From Pedobacter sp. ok626 (GTDB lineage: Bacteria > Bacteroidota > Bacteroidia > Sphingobacteriales > Sphingobacteriaceae): a stretch of 64,000 nucleotides of DNA. Numbering within the stretch: position 1 is the first letter of the stretch; every line of letters starts with the position of its first letter. The stretch covers positions 62,001-126,000 of the forward strand of contig NZ_FNEX01000011.1 of the NCBI RefSeq assembly GCF_900100435.1, written 5' to 3'. The notes below the pieces were generated by a model. It saw nothing but the letters and a program-made list of their open reading frames with translations, ran no database searches and was not told the DNA's origin. A program made the translations under genes and the position numbers. Positions 53,699 to 63,328 of the stretch are shown in pieces.

Positions 53699-54697
53699 AT
53701 GCTCATTTTTTTTAGTTTCAAAAAATGAGTCTCAGTAGGAGTGTTTATAGCAAACACTATAGCAGTTGGTTTTATCGTATAAAGCGAAAGTGAACTATAG
53801 CGAGCTCTAAACACCGCACTTTCGGGCTTACCACAGCCTTGTCCACGGATTAACAATAGAGCCCACAACGCTATAGTCCACCTTCAAAAGTACGACAATA
53901 TTTGTTATGGGCATTAATCTATTGTCTCTGGACCTACTTGTGGTAATTTGAAAGTAGAGACTCTGAATTAATACATCATTTAAGAAGTATGATCTGTTAT
54001 TGCTGTTTCTTTATTTCATTGGCTATATATTTTATGTAATTGGTTTTTGGATTAAATCCATTGCAAGATTATTAGAATAATTTTAAAACAAAATATTTTC
54101 TGTAAAATTATTCGAAATTTATTTTGTAGGAAATATTGTGATTAATTGCAATATTTTAGCGCGCTCTCTTGTAATGACAAGCCCCGTCGCATTTATACCC
54201 AAAGAGTAGGCTTCTTCACACCTGGTTCACATCTCCTTCACACCAAACCCACAAAAGGGTACCTTTTTGTGAAGAAAGTGTGTCTAATGTGTGGATCATG
54301 TGAGGACTTGTTTCCTAGGATGGCACTTTTATAGTGAGTTGTGTTTGTCGATTTGATATCGAGATGGTATAATCTATTGGGTTCTTTTTCGATCAGTTTT
54401 AAAGGAATTGCAGAAACTTGATGTTAATCCTCGAAAACTATATAGCCCGGATTTTTACTGGTAATTCTTTCTATTAAAACACCATACTTTTCTGCTATTT
54501 CAATAAAATGCTGAATGTATTTAATGTGTTCTTTAGCAGAATCTTTGAACCAGGATAAAGATATATTAAGTGTTGCTCATTCGTACTCGATAAAGCCTTT
54601 TATCAAGAATTAAGAGAAACTAAAATAAACGGCTTCAATTACCAATTATGAACAGAATCCGAAGTCTATATTGCTTGGTCGATAAAGGAGATTATGG
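53699..54697. other. Gene-poor kilobase with repeats and a coding remnant
   Basis: No intact gene. It holds the leader hairpin at 53702-53729 and a 6-bp hairpin GTGTTT/AAACAC near 53741. CTATAG occurs three times between 53757 and 53880. There are spaced TTCACAC direct repeats at about 54214-54245, an imperfect CACAAAAGGG / CCTTTTTGTG hairpin at 54250-54271, and the coding remnant at 54424-54576. AT-rich parts around 53990-54160 look like ordinary intergenic DNA. The mixture suggests an old insertion or decayed genes. Confidence 0.5.
54424..54576 (-). pseudogene. Truncated C-terminal remnant of a hypothetical gene
   Basis: Read on the minus strand, 50 sense codons end in TAA and begin immediately after an in-frame TGA, with no ATG or plausible start. 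The peptide looks genuinely coding (SWFKDSAKEHIKYIQHFIEI, then AEKYGVLIERITSKNPGYIV), with amphipathic helix then strand and good codon use. Directly upstream of the TGA the same frame reads GFIEYE. On the opposite strand 54598-54636 reads YQELRETKINGF. The pieces may come from one gene broken by an indel or inversion. I cannot name the family. This is a remnant by the absence of a start and N-terminus. Confidence 0.5.
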
Positions 54698-57580
54698 TTA
54701 TTTAAGAAGAAAATCAAACAAGTTTACGTCAGAGGTAAGAGATAGCTTTTTCCGCAGGCGATAGCGACTAACCTCTACTGCCCTAGGAGTGATATTTAAC
54801 AATTGAGCAATTTCTTTGGACGACAAATTGAGCTTTAAGTAAGCACATAGTTTTAAGTCGCCAGGGCTCAAGTTCGGATATCTATCTTTCAAATTACTCA
54901 GGAAGTTAGCATGAACATGGTCAAAGTGAATGGCAAACTGATCCCAATCATTATCCAGCTTTTTAGCTTCATTTAATAGCCTGATTACTTTTTTAAGATC
55001 ATCTGCTGTATCCTGACTAGTCGTTTGTTTAACCATAGGCAGTAATTCATCGCCAATTTTGGACAATAATTTTCCTCGTTGCACTAAGTGCATCGTCGTT
55101 GTTGCAAGCTCTTTATTTTTAAATTCAACCTCTACTTCCAATTGTTTTTTCTGTAATTTGGTAATCTGTTGTTCATTTCGCTCTAGTTCTAATTGGTGCT
55201 TCTGACGTAAACGATCCTGTACTTTTCGATGCTGCTTTTCTTGATACTTGATAAGCAGGTATAATAAAAATACGAACATGATAAAATAGATCATATACGC
55301 CACATTACTTTCATACCAGGCTGGCCTAATGGTGAAAGGATAACTAGCCGGAATAGATTCATTCCCTAAATTATTGCGTGCCTTTACATAAAATATGTAA
55401 CTCCCCGCTCCGAGATTGGTATAATCCTTTTCACTTTTACTATTCCAGGCCGACCAAGTATCTTCAAAACCTTTAAGATAATAGCTAAACTCAATATTTT
55501 CTTTCTGCTCAAATAATGTTGAACCAAATTCGAAGTGCAACGAATTAAATTTATGGGGTAATTTTGCCAAATCTCCCTTTTGTTTTTTTTCTTTGGTCAA
55601 ATAGCCGCCAAATAGCACACTATCAGTGGCTCCTATGATCTGCACCCGACCCAAAATAACATTGGGTTTGTACATATTTGCAGCATATTTTTTATAGTCT
55701 AAATGCAACAAGCCCATATTTGCTCCAATAAATATGTTGTTGTCATCATATGGGTAAATATTTTCAAAACCAGAAACAATATTCCTCTTTAGTTCTGGGA
55801 ACTCCACAATAGAGAAGTTCTGCCCGCCTGACTTTCTTTTAAAATCTACTACCCCAATCTTTTTGTCCGAAGCAAACCATAATTTACCTTCCTTATCTTG
55901 AACTAAGCATTGAAGTGGCATTTTCTTAAAAATTGGCCTAAAATAAGGGCTCACGTAAAATTTCTTCTTCTTTACATCATACTCGTATATACCTTCGGCA
56001 GTAGCAGCAACAATCTTATCCTTAAGGGCAAAGATATAGTTATATAGTGCTAAAGGTAGCCCATCTTTCTCCGTCAACAATGATGTTTTAATGATGCTTT
56101 GCCCATCAACCGAGAGATCCATTTTGAAAATTCCGCGATACGGATGAGAGGCCCAAATGCAATTAATCTTTTTATCAACTACTACAAATCGCAATGGTTC
56201 ATTGAGTGAAGAAAAACTTCTATTATTTACAAACTCTCCATTCTTATAGTCCAGCATTTGCAAGCCGGTATAAGTACCCGTTATTACTTGTTCCGTTAAA
56301 GCCCCGCCACCCATTGGCTTATACAACCAGGTGCCCAAATCTTTGTATAATACCTTAGCTTCATTGCCCTTAACATCAAATGCCCCATCTTCTTTGGCCA
56401 ATAACAAATGGTTGTTAATTTCTGTGAGTCCCCAAGTCTGTCCTTTAGTATTAGTTACTTCCAAAAAATTAGCTTTACTCGTACTAATATCAGATTTGTT
56501 TAAGTCAACCGACGCAGAAAACAGCCCATTTGAGGTGCCGATATAGAGCTTACCTTCAAAAATCCGACTGGCATAACTAGCGATCTGCTTGTTTTTATCT
56601 GGATAAATATGTTTAATAGCACTACTAAATGCAATAAAAGATATTCCATTGTCTAAACCAATCCACAAATTACGATGATGATCTAACAAGATGCTACGTA
56701 TGTTATTATTTGACAAACCATCAGCATGAGAAAATTGCTGTTGCAATACCCCATTCCGGTCAACAATTAATAATCCCATAGAAGTGGTTCCTAAAGCATA
56801 TAAATTTGGATTAATCTGAATTGCTCGATTTATTCGATCATTATAAAAAATCTTATCTAATGTTGTCTTCTTTTTAATGAGTTTATCACCGACTAATAAA
56901 AAGAGTCCATTCTCTAGGGTAGTTACCAATAAGGTATCTCTACTATAAGGCAAGATAGCTGTAACAGCCGAATTAGTAATACGTGGGTCGTTGCACCTAA
57001 TAATCCATTTCCCATCTTTCCATGTTTTAATACCGATGTTTATTTCATGTACAAATACTTCTTTGTTAGCTTCTCCTATAAAAAACCATGACAATGAAGT
57101 ATCATAAACGTTGATTTTATCATTTATGAGGCGAAAAATCTTAGTCATTGTTCTAAAATAAACGGCATTACCTATAATTTCAATATTCCATACATCTGCA
57201 AATTGCCGATTTGATTTTGGAATTAAAGGTTTAAGAGAATGGTACATTAAAACTCCATTCTTATTTGGAAGATAATAGCCAATCTCATCTTGTGCACCAA
57301 CAAAAATTCTTCCTGTCTGATCAATTTTAACAGATCTCACAATAGTCTTATTTGGAAAAGGATATAGTTTCCAATACATGCCGTTAAACGTAAGTAGACC
57401 TTCGTTATTTGCGAAAAAAAGAACGCCATTTTTATCTTGAGCAATTCCCCAGTTCTGATCACCCGCTCCATAATCTAATCCTCGGAAACTGGTCACCTGA
57501 GGAATGCCAATTGGTGCTTGGCTTTTTACAACAGACAGTCCAGTAAAGGCCATCAAAATAAATAGAATGATAGATTTCAT
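54698..57580 (-). CDS. Two-component-propeller sensor with LuxR-type HTH (SusR-like regulator)
   Basis: A 960-residue membrane regulator with signal peptide ending GLSVVKSQ. It has a periplasmic two-bladed propeller built of Reg_prop repeats (~30-680; e.g. GLSNNNIRSILLDHHRNLWIG) and a Y_Y_Y domain (~690-750, FSYYLKGFEDTWSAWNSKSE). One membrane helix is at ~761-779 (YMIYFIMFVFLLYLLIKYQ). A charged coiled coil follows at ~780-850, and a C-terminal LuxR-type HTH at ~905-955 (LNLSSKEIAQLLNITPRAVEVSRYRLRKKL). No histidine kinase or receiver domain is present, so a ligand signal must pass directly to the DNA-binding domain. It diverges from the SusC/SusD genes, which it most likely controls in response to a glycan. 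Confidence 0.93.
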   Translation of the reverse strand: MKSIILFILMAFTGLSVVKSQAPIGIPQVTSFRGLDYGAGDQNWGIAQDKNGVLFFANNEGLLTFNGMYWKLYPFPNKTIVRSVKIDQTGRIFVGAQDEIGYYLPNKNGVLMYHSLKPLIPKSNRQFADVWNIEIIGNAVYFRTMTKIFRLINDKINVYDTSLSWFFIGEANKEVFVHEINIGIKTWKDGKWIIRCNDPRITNSAVTAILPYSRDTLLVTTLENGLFLLVGDKLIKKKTTLDKIFYNDRINRAIQINPNLYALGTTSMGLLIVDRNGVLQQQFSHADGLSNNNIRSILLDHHRNLWIGLDNGISFIAFSSAIKHIYPDKNKQIASYASRIFEGKLYIGTSNGLFSASVDLNKSDISTSKANFLEVTNTKGQTWGLTEINNHLLLAKEDGAFDVKGNEAKVLYKDLGTWLYKPMGGGALTEQVITGTYTGLQMLDYKNGEFVNNRSFSSLNEPLRFVVVDKKINCIWASHPYRGIFKMDLSVDGQSIIKTSLLTEKDGLPLALYNYIFALKDKIVAATAEGIYEYDVKKKKFYVSPYFRPIFKKMPLQCLVQDKEGKLWFASDKKIGVVDFKRKSGGQNFSIVEFPELKRNIVSGFENIYPYDDNNIFIGANMGLLHLDYKKYAANMYKPNVILGRVQIIGATDSVLFGGYLTKEKKQKGDLAKLPHKFNSLHFEFGSTLFEQKENIEFSYYLKGFEDTWSAWNSKSEKDYTNLGAGSYIFYVKARNNLGNESIPASYPFTIRPAWYESNVAYMIYFIMFVFLLYLLIKYQEKQHRKVQDRLRQKHQLELERNEQQITKLQKKQLEVEVEFKNKELATTTMHLVQRGKLLSKIGDELLPMVKQTTSQDTADDLKKVIRLLNEAKKLDNDWDQFAIHFDHVHANFLSNLKDRYPNLSPGDLKLCAYLKLNLSSKEIAQLLNITPRAVEVSRYRLRKKLSLTSDVNLFDFLLK

Positions 57581-57623
57581 ACAAGTGCTTAGAGTGCTTG
57601 AGATATTAGGTACATCAAGTTAG

Positions 57624-57631
57624 CAAAATTA
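57624..57631 (-). promoter_or_regulatory. Candidate -7 element of the LuxR/propeller regulator
   Basis: TAATTTTG on the minus strand (TAnnTTTG), ~44 bases before the regulator start. No TTG at the expected -33 position. Confidence 0.4.
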
Positions 57632-57739
57632 TCATTGTTGTGGTACACTACTGCGTATTCCTATCATTTAAGAGGAAAAAAGTTGTTCTTGTATGGGTAT
57701 TGTAGTGGAGCTATTTTAGAGTTTAACTAATTACGAATC

Positions 57740-57747
57740 TATATTTG
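57740..57747 (+). promoter_or_regulatory. Candidate -7 element of the SusC/SusD operon
   Basis: TATATTTG (TAnnTTTG) 43 bases before the small ORF at 57791. The -33 region is TTTTAGAG. An activator such as the divergent regulator could compensate for the weak -33. The gap 57581-57790 is otherwise AT-rich. Confidence 0.45.
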
Positions 57748-57790
57748 AGCTATTACAAGCAACCAAATTTTAAAATTAAACTGTTTTTTT

Positions 57791-58033
57791 ATGAAAGGAA
57801 AATCTACGTTCATTCTTTTGATTTTGTCAGTGTTTTTTTGGACCAATCCCTGGCCGAAAGAAATAGATGTATCTGGAAAAGTTACCTGCAAAAATGGTGG
57901 AAAACCCTTACTCAGGGTTTCTGTTGTTATCCAGGAAACAAAAAATGAAGTTGTCAGTTCTGGACAACCGGGTATAGCTAGCATAATTGCTCAAAACCCA
58001 ACACCTTGTGTACTCCTCAAATTAACAACCTAA
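57791..58033 (+). CDS. Small exported ORF resembling a truncated SusC N-terminus
   Basis: An 80-residue ORF. A signal peptide (LILLSVFF-type core, MKGKSTFILLILSVFFWTN) is followed by a stretch like the first half of a carboxypeptidase-regulatory-like domain (IDVSGKVTCKNGGKPLL, then VSVVIQETKN). It then goes out of register and ends after LLKLTT. That beginning is exactly how SusC-type receptors start. The complete SusC gene begins 12 bases later with its own signal and a second copy of this domain. It is either a degraded duplicate of the susC 5' end or a genuine short leader protein. I favour the first, but the frame is intact and begins in a good position after a promoter. Confidence 0.5.
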   Translation: MKGKSTFILLILSVFFWTNPWPKEIDVSGKVTCKNGGKPLLRVSVVIQETKNEVVSSGQPGIASIIAQNPTPCVLLKLTT

Positions 58034-58045
58034 CCTGAATTACAC

Positions 58046-61000
58046 ATGCAAAGAAATTCAATAGCATACATGCGCAGCATGGTATGCGCAACCACTCATA
58101 ACGTCTTAATTCAACTTCTCGCTATGTTTAAAGTTACGTTACTGCTTCTGATACTAAACATATCTCAAGCGAGCGCGGAGGTTTTTACTGAGAAAGCCAA
58201 AAGCGGTGCAAAAAAAATTGCCATTAAGAAAGTATTCCGCGACCGAATAGTCACTGGCAGAGTAACAGATGAAAGCGGCGAAACCATTCCTGGAGTTACA
58301 GTAAGGATAAAAGGCAGCTCCATTATATCTAAAACAAATGATAAAGGGATCTATCAAATTACGGTTCCAGATAAGGGAACCATTTTGGTATTTATTGCTA
58401 TCGGCTATGAAACTCGTGAAATGTCGATAGGAACTTCAACAGCTCTTAATGTAGTCATGAAGGAATCCACCACATCAATGAATGAGGTAGTGGTGGTAGG
58501 ATACGGTACACAGCGAAAGGAAACTTTAACAGGAGCGATTACTTCGATTAAGGCTTCAGATATTGTTACTACCAAAACTGAAAGTCTGATTAGTAATATT
58601 CAAGGTAAAGTACCTGGGGTACAAATCCGTCAAAACACTGCAGAACCTGGTGCATTCAATAGTAACGTAAGTATCCGTGGTTTTGGAAACCCCTTAGTAA
58701 TTATCGACGGGGTTCCGCGTGATGGAGTACATGATCTTGCCCAAATCAACTCGGATGATGTGGAAAGTATTTCTTTTCTGAAAGATGCATCCTCGGCCAT
58801 TTATGGAATGAACGCAGCAAACGGCGTAATCTTGGTAACTACCAAAAAAGGTGTTGCAGGTAAACCGGTGTTTGCTTACTCCTCTTTATTGGGAAGCAAA
58901 GGTGCAACAGGTTTAGAACAAACTGTTGATGCATACACCTATCGATTAATGAAGAATGAGATGGACAAAAACATCGGCGCATCTCCTACGTATAGCGATG
59001 ATATTATTGAGCGATTTAGGACAAATCAGCCTGGATACACCGATAATAATTGGATCGACCTGACGTTGCATAAGCGCGTGTTCCAACAACAGCATAATTT
59101 CTCTTTAAGGGGAGGAACAGACAAGTCGAGGTACTTTGCGAGCTTTGGATATACCGAAGATAACGGACTTTTGAAAAGTGATATTCAGAAATATAGGAAG
59201 TATAGTTTCAGAGCCACAAGTACATCGGATTTAACAAATAACCTGACTTTAAACATTAATTTTTCAGGTAGACTTGATAATACAAACAGTCCTAGAGATA
59301 ACTTTCTCTGGGTACTTAAGCCAATAATGGTAACTGACCGTGGTGTAGGTTATCATTCTATCGCTGATCCGGCGCATTTAACTTCGCCGAATCAGGAAAA
59401 TACCAATCCATATGCGCTGATGAATCCAGATCTTGACGGCTACCGTTATCAGAGTGATCGCCAGTATACCACAACCGTCGACCTGAATTATAAAGTGCCT
59501 TTTGTAGACGGATTGAATGCCACTATTCTAGGTGCTTATGATGTGAATTCCCGCAATGAATCAGCGTTGAGAAAATCTTATGATCTATATGATTATTATA
59601 CTGATGCCAAGATCTTAACTTTTGGTAACAACCAGTACAGTAATTTTATCGAGACCTATAATCGGATGTATGTGCGAGGGCAACTGAACTACAAACGTAC
59701 ATTTGCCAATGTACATAACATAGGTGCAACAGGCGCTGCAGAATTAACGCGTACTCGAGTAGATAATGTATCCGCTGCGCGTCAGTTTACAGATCTTTTC
59801 ACCAATGATATGATCAATCAAGGCACCCCAACTACGGCAACCAATGGTGGGTTTCGTAACTTTGGTGCATTAGCCGCCTATATTGGCCGTTTAAACTATG
59901 ATTATAAAGGTAAATACCTGCTGGAAGGCGTGGCACGGTATGACGGATCTTTCCGATATGCACCTTCCAAGCGTTGGGCGTTCTTTCCTTCTGCAAGTCT
60001 GGGATGGCGTATTTCTGAAGAGCCATTCATCAAAAATAATCTTAAATTCATAAGCGAATTGAAATTAAGGGCTTCTTACGGAGAAACTGGCCGTGAAGAC
60101 ATAAATTCTAGTCGCCAATCTCCATCTCCGTTCCAATTTATCCCTGGCTATGGCATAAGTGGTGGAAGTGGATCAGGTTACGTATTTAATCCTGGTGTGG
60201 TAACTGTAGGCGCTACGCCTCCAGGAGTAGTGAACGACGCGCTTACCTGGGCTACTGCCAAAACAACTAACATAGGTCTTGATTTTGATCTTTTTAAAGG
60301 AAAGCTAGGTGGATCGATCGATGTGTTTGAAAGAAAAACAGTAGGGTACCTTGCTGCCCGAATTCAAGATCCAGCTATCCCGAACACATTTGGCGCCTCT
60401 TTGCCAAATGAGAATATCAATTCGGACATCAACCGGGGTATAGAACTCGCATTATCGCATAATGGTAAAATCGGTAGTCAATTCGAATACACCATTGCTG
60501 CCAATTCAACGTATGCACGTTTGAAAGTTCTTCATGATGAAAGAACGCCTTTTAGTAGCTCATGGGACAGGTGGCGGAATGGTAATGAGAATCGCTATAG
60601 TGGACGCCGTCTTATGTATAGCTATAATGGTCAATATACTAATCTTCAACAATATGAAACGGCTCCGTTAAGTGGAGGAACGGCAGGAAATTCAAGGATG
60701 CTACCTGGCAGTTATGCCCTTATTGATGCAAATGGCGACGGTCGGATCAACGCGGACGACCAGTTATTCAGTTCATGGAATTTCGGTAACATTAATCCAC
60801 CGTTGCAATACGGTCTTAACTTAAGCGGAAACTGGAGGAAAATAATTGATTTTAATTTACTGTTCCAGGGAAGTGCACTGTACACTGTCAATTTTGCGAA
60901 TAATGATATATGGGGCTATGGACGGACACCAAGTTTACATGAGCGATTTATGGACCGCTGGCATCCAGAAGATCCTACGGCTAATCCGTATGATCCGGCC

Positions 61001-61333
61001 ACAGAGTGGGTTCCAGGTTTTTATCCAGCTCTACGAAGCAATTTCACTGGTACTACGGACGACGGGAGTAGTTTCAGAAATAATGTGTGGACTGTTCCAG
61101 CAACGTTTTTAAGACTTAAGAGCGTTGAAATTGGATATTCACTTCCGAAATCACTGCTTTCAAAAATAAAGCTTAGCAATGCCCGTATTTATGTTAACGG
61201 ATTTAATTTATTAACATTCAGCAAAAAGCAATTGAGAAATATCGATCCTGAAAAACAGGAAGGAGATTTCGATGCAGGATTAACCTACCCATTAATGAAG
61301 GCATATAATATAGGGATTAATATTAATTTTTAG
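58046..61333 (+). CDS. SusC/RagA family TonB-linked outer-membrane receptor
   Basis: A 1095-residue importer. A long N-terminus holds the export signal (LLLLILNISQASAEV near residues 31-48). It has a CarboxypepD_reg-like domain (~68-145, VTGRVTDESGETIPGVTVRI) and the SusC-specific TonB box/plug start EVVVVGYGTQRKETLTGA. The plug contains VSIRGFGNPLVIIDGVP and VESISFLKDASSAIYG, and a large barrel ends YNIGININF. There is no STN domain, so it is not a sigma/FecR-type signalling receptor. With the SusD gene 11 bases downstream it forms a glycan import complex. The start could also be the ATG at 58124. Confidence 0.95.
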   Translation: MQRNSIAYMRSMVCATTHNVLIQLLAMFKVTLLLLILNISQASAEVFTEKAKSGAKKIAIKKVFRDRIVTGRVTDESGETIPGVTVRIKGSSIISKTNDKGIYQITVPDKGTILVFIAIGYETREMSIGTSTALNVVMKESTTSMNEVVVVGYGTQRKETLTGAITSIKASDIVTTKTESLISNIQGKVPGVQIRQNTAEPGAFNSNVSIRGFGNPLVIIDGVPRDGVHDLAQINSDDVESISFLKDASSAIYGMNAANGVILVTTKKGVAGKPVFAYSSLLGSKGATGLEQTVDAYTYRLMKNEMDKNIGASPTYSDDIIERFRTNQPGYTDNNWIDLTLHKRVFQQQHNFSLRGGTDKSRYFASFGYTEDNGLLKSDIQKYRKYSFRATSTSDLTNNLTLNINFSGRLDNTNSPRDNFLWVLKPIMVTDRGVGYHSIADPAHLTSPNQENTNPYALMNPDLDGYRYQSDRQYTTTVDLNYKVPFVDGLNATILGAYDVNSRNESALRKSYDLYDYYTDAKILTFGNNQYSNFIETYNRMYVRGQLNYKRTFANVHNIGATGAAELTRTRVDNVSAARQFTDLFTNDMINQGTPTTATNGGFRNFGALAAYIGRLNYDYKGKYLLEGVARYDGSFRYAPSKRWAFFPSASLGWRISEEPFIKNNLKFISELKLRASYGETGREDINSSRQSPSPFQFIPGYGISGGSGSGYVFNPGVVTVGATPPGVVNDALTWATAKTTNIGLDFDLFKGKLGGSIDVFERKTVGYLAARIQDPAIPNTFGASLPNENINSDINRGIELALSHNGKIGSQFEYTIAANSTYARLKVLHDERTPFSSSWDRWRNGNENRYSGRRLMYSYNGQYTNLQQYETAPLSGGTAGNSRMLPGSYALIDANGDGRINADDQLFSSWNFGNINPPLQYGLNLSGNWRKIIDFNLLFQGSALYTVNFANNDIWGYGRTPSLHERFMDRWHPEDPTANPYDPATEWVPGFYPALRSNFTGTTDDGSSFRNNVWTVPATFLRLKSVEIGYSLPKSLLSKIKLSNARIYVNGFNLLTFSKKQLRNIDPEKQEGDFDAGLTYPLMKAYNIGININF

Positions 61334-61344
61334 TATTGGATAAC

Positions 61345-63324
61345 ATGAAAAATAACAGATTATATATTATTGCGTTTTGCCTGATCACAGGGCTTTCAAG
61401 CTGTAATAAAATGCTTGATCTAAAACCACTGGATAAAGTATCAGATGAAACGCTACTTGCAACTCCGAATGGCATCAAAACGCTAGTTGCTCGTTTATAC
61501 GCACAGATGCCGATGGAGGATTTCAATTATCGTCCCACGCAAAACCCAGCATTCAACCGACGTGGTTGGGATGGTGTTGGACAAAATATCACTATGCTTG
61601 ATTTTTTTACCGATGATGCTCATAGAGCATCGGGTAACGGGATTGGGGCAACGAATGACGGTTACTGGCCTTACGCTCAAATACGTGAAATTAATCTCTT
61701 TTTTGACAACATAGCAGGAGCGAAAGCAAAAGGTATATTGACTGAAACGCAATATAACATCTTAAAGAGCGAAACGCATTTTATTCGCGCCTATACTTAC
61801 TTTGGTTTAGTAAAACGTTATGGAGGAGTTCCACTGATTACGAAAGCGCTAGACAATGATTACTTGCCAGGAAGCGATAATACTGCTTTGCGGATCCCAA
61901 GAAGTACAGAAAAAGAGACCTGGAATTTTATCATGAGCGAGCTTGACCTGGCTGTACAGTTTTTGCCTGCAACACCATCTAGTGGAGATGGTGTTTACAG
62001 AGCGACAAGATGGGCAGCATACGGCTTAAAGTCGCGAGCTGCACTTTTCGCCGCCTCCGTGGCCAAATATTCTAGCAAAGTTCCGTTAGCAGGTGAAGCC
62101 GTTACCAGCAAGCTAGTTGGAATGGATGCATCAGATGCAGCAGCATTCTATACACAATCCATCAATGCATCTAAAGAAATTATAGATAAATCAGGGAAGA
62201 CTTTATATATGCCAACTCCGGCAAATGCGTCAGATGCAGCAAAGAATTTCCAAAACCTATTCCTAACAGAAAATTCAGAGATCATATTCTGCAAGGCCTT
62301 TCTCAACGGGACAACTGTAGCTGGACAGGGACATTCCTATGATGCATTTTATAACCCTGGACAAACCAATTCTGGTTTTCATAAATTCGGTCGGTATAGT
62401 CCTACACTAGATATAGTAGACGCATTTGAAGATTATAGCGATAATGGTTCTGGCGCCAGCGTACCGATTGTTACACGGACAGACGGTAATGAAAATTACT
62501 CTATTCCAACACAGGCTAACCTGCTGAGCAATCTCAACCTACCATTCAGAAGATATAACAGTCTAATGGAACCTTTTGTGAATAAGGATGCACGTATGTT
62601 AGCGAGTGTGATGGTTCCTGGGTCTATATGGAAAAACACACCTATTGTTATTCAGGGGGGCATTATTTCCCCTACAGGAGCGCTTACCCTATATGCGCAG
62701 GCAACTGTGAAAGGATCTGATGGGAAAGATTATTTTGCAATGGGTGCTCCAGGTACGGCTTTTTCAGGGTTTCTTAACACTACTGGTTCAGAGGATGGTA
62801 TCAATTATACCACTTCCGGATTTAGTATCAAGAAATACCTTGCCGAAGGTGTAAGTGTGCAGGGAGCAACGGAATCATCTACGACATCGTGGATTGACTT
62901 CAGGCTAGCTGAAATTTATCTGAATTATGCGGAAGCAGTTATAGAAAGCGGTACTGGTGATGCGGCGTTGGCAAGGAAAGTATTAAATGATTTGCGACGA
63001 AGAGCAGCGCACACGGATAATATTCCGGCAACGCTTGCTAATGTACTTAAAGAACGCAGGGTTGAGCTTGCATTTGAAGGCCAGCGCTATTGGGACCTGA
63101 TACGCAGAAGAGAATTCCACACACTTTTTAATCTGTATAAAAGAAAAGCGTTAGTTCCAGTGCAAGACCTTCGTGACGCAGCCCAACCTAAATTTATTTT
63201 TGTCAGAATGAATCAGCATCATGACGAAATATCTGGCGGACGTAGATTTGAAAATCACTTTTATTATAACTCTATACCGGGAAGAAGTTCAAATAATTTA
63301 GTACAGAACCCTGTTTACAATTAA
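61345..63324 (+). CDS. SusD/RagB family nutrient-binding outer-membrane lipoprotein
   Basis: A 659-residue lipoprotein. The start at 61345 gives a short signal and lipobox LITGLSSC (Cys20). A TTG nine bases upstream is less likely. The helical SusD fold is visible: NKMLDLKPLDKVSDETLLATPNGIKT at the mature N-terminus, ILKSETHFIRAYTYFGLVKRYGGVPLI (TPR core, ~140-170) and WIDFRLAEIYLNYAEAVIESG. The conserved VLNDLRRRA and ERRVELAFEGQRYWDLIRR stretch is near the C-terminus. It sits on the SusC lid at the cell surface and captures oligosaccharides. The glycan type cannot be read from the sequence. Confidence 0.95.
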   Translation: MKNNRLYIIAFCLITGLSSCNKMLDLKPLDKVSDETLLATPNGIKTLVARLYAQMPMEDFNYRPTQNPAFNRRGWDGVGQNITMLDFFTDDAHRASGNGIGATNDGYWPYAQIREINLFFDNIAGAKAKGILTETQYNILKSETHFIRAYTYFGLVKRYGGVPLITKALDNDYLPGSDNTALRIPRSTEKETWNFIMSELDLAVQFLPATPSSGDGVYRATRWAAYGLKSRAALFAASVAKYSSKVPLAGEAVTSKLVGMDASDAAAFYTQSINASKEIIDKSGKTLYMPTPANASDAAKNFQNLFLTENSEIIFCKAFLNGTTVAGQGHSYDAFYNPGQTNSGFHKFGRYSPTLDIVDAFEDYSDNGSGASVPIVTRTDGNENYSIPTQANLLSNLNLPFRRYNSLMEPFVNKDARMLASVMVPGSIWKNTPIVIQGGIISPTGALTLYAQATVKGSDGKDYFAMGAPGTAFSGFLNTTGSEDGINYTTSGFSIKKYLAEGVSVQGATESSTTSWIDFRLAEIYLNYAEAVIESGTGDAALARKVLNDLRRRAAHTDNIPATLANVLKERRVELAFEGQRYWDLIRRREFHTLFNLYKRKALVPVQDLRDAAQPKFIFVRMNQHHDEISGGRRFENHFYYNSIPGRSSNNLVQNPVYN

Positions 63325-63328
63325 AGAC

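Noticed and set aside
53617..53868. 83-residue frame overlapping the small hypothetical gene
   Set aside because: It has poor composition, no recognisable feature, and competes with the better-formed 91-residue frame.
54146..54334. 62-residue plus-strand frame in the gene-poor region
   Set aside because: It coincides with TTCACAC repeats and a hairpin; low protein-likeness and no ribosome-binding context.
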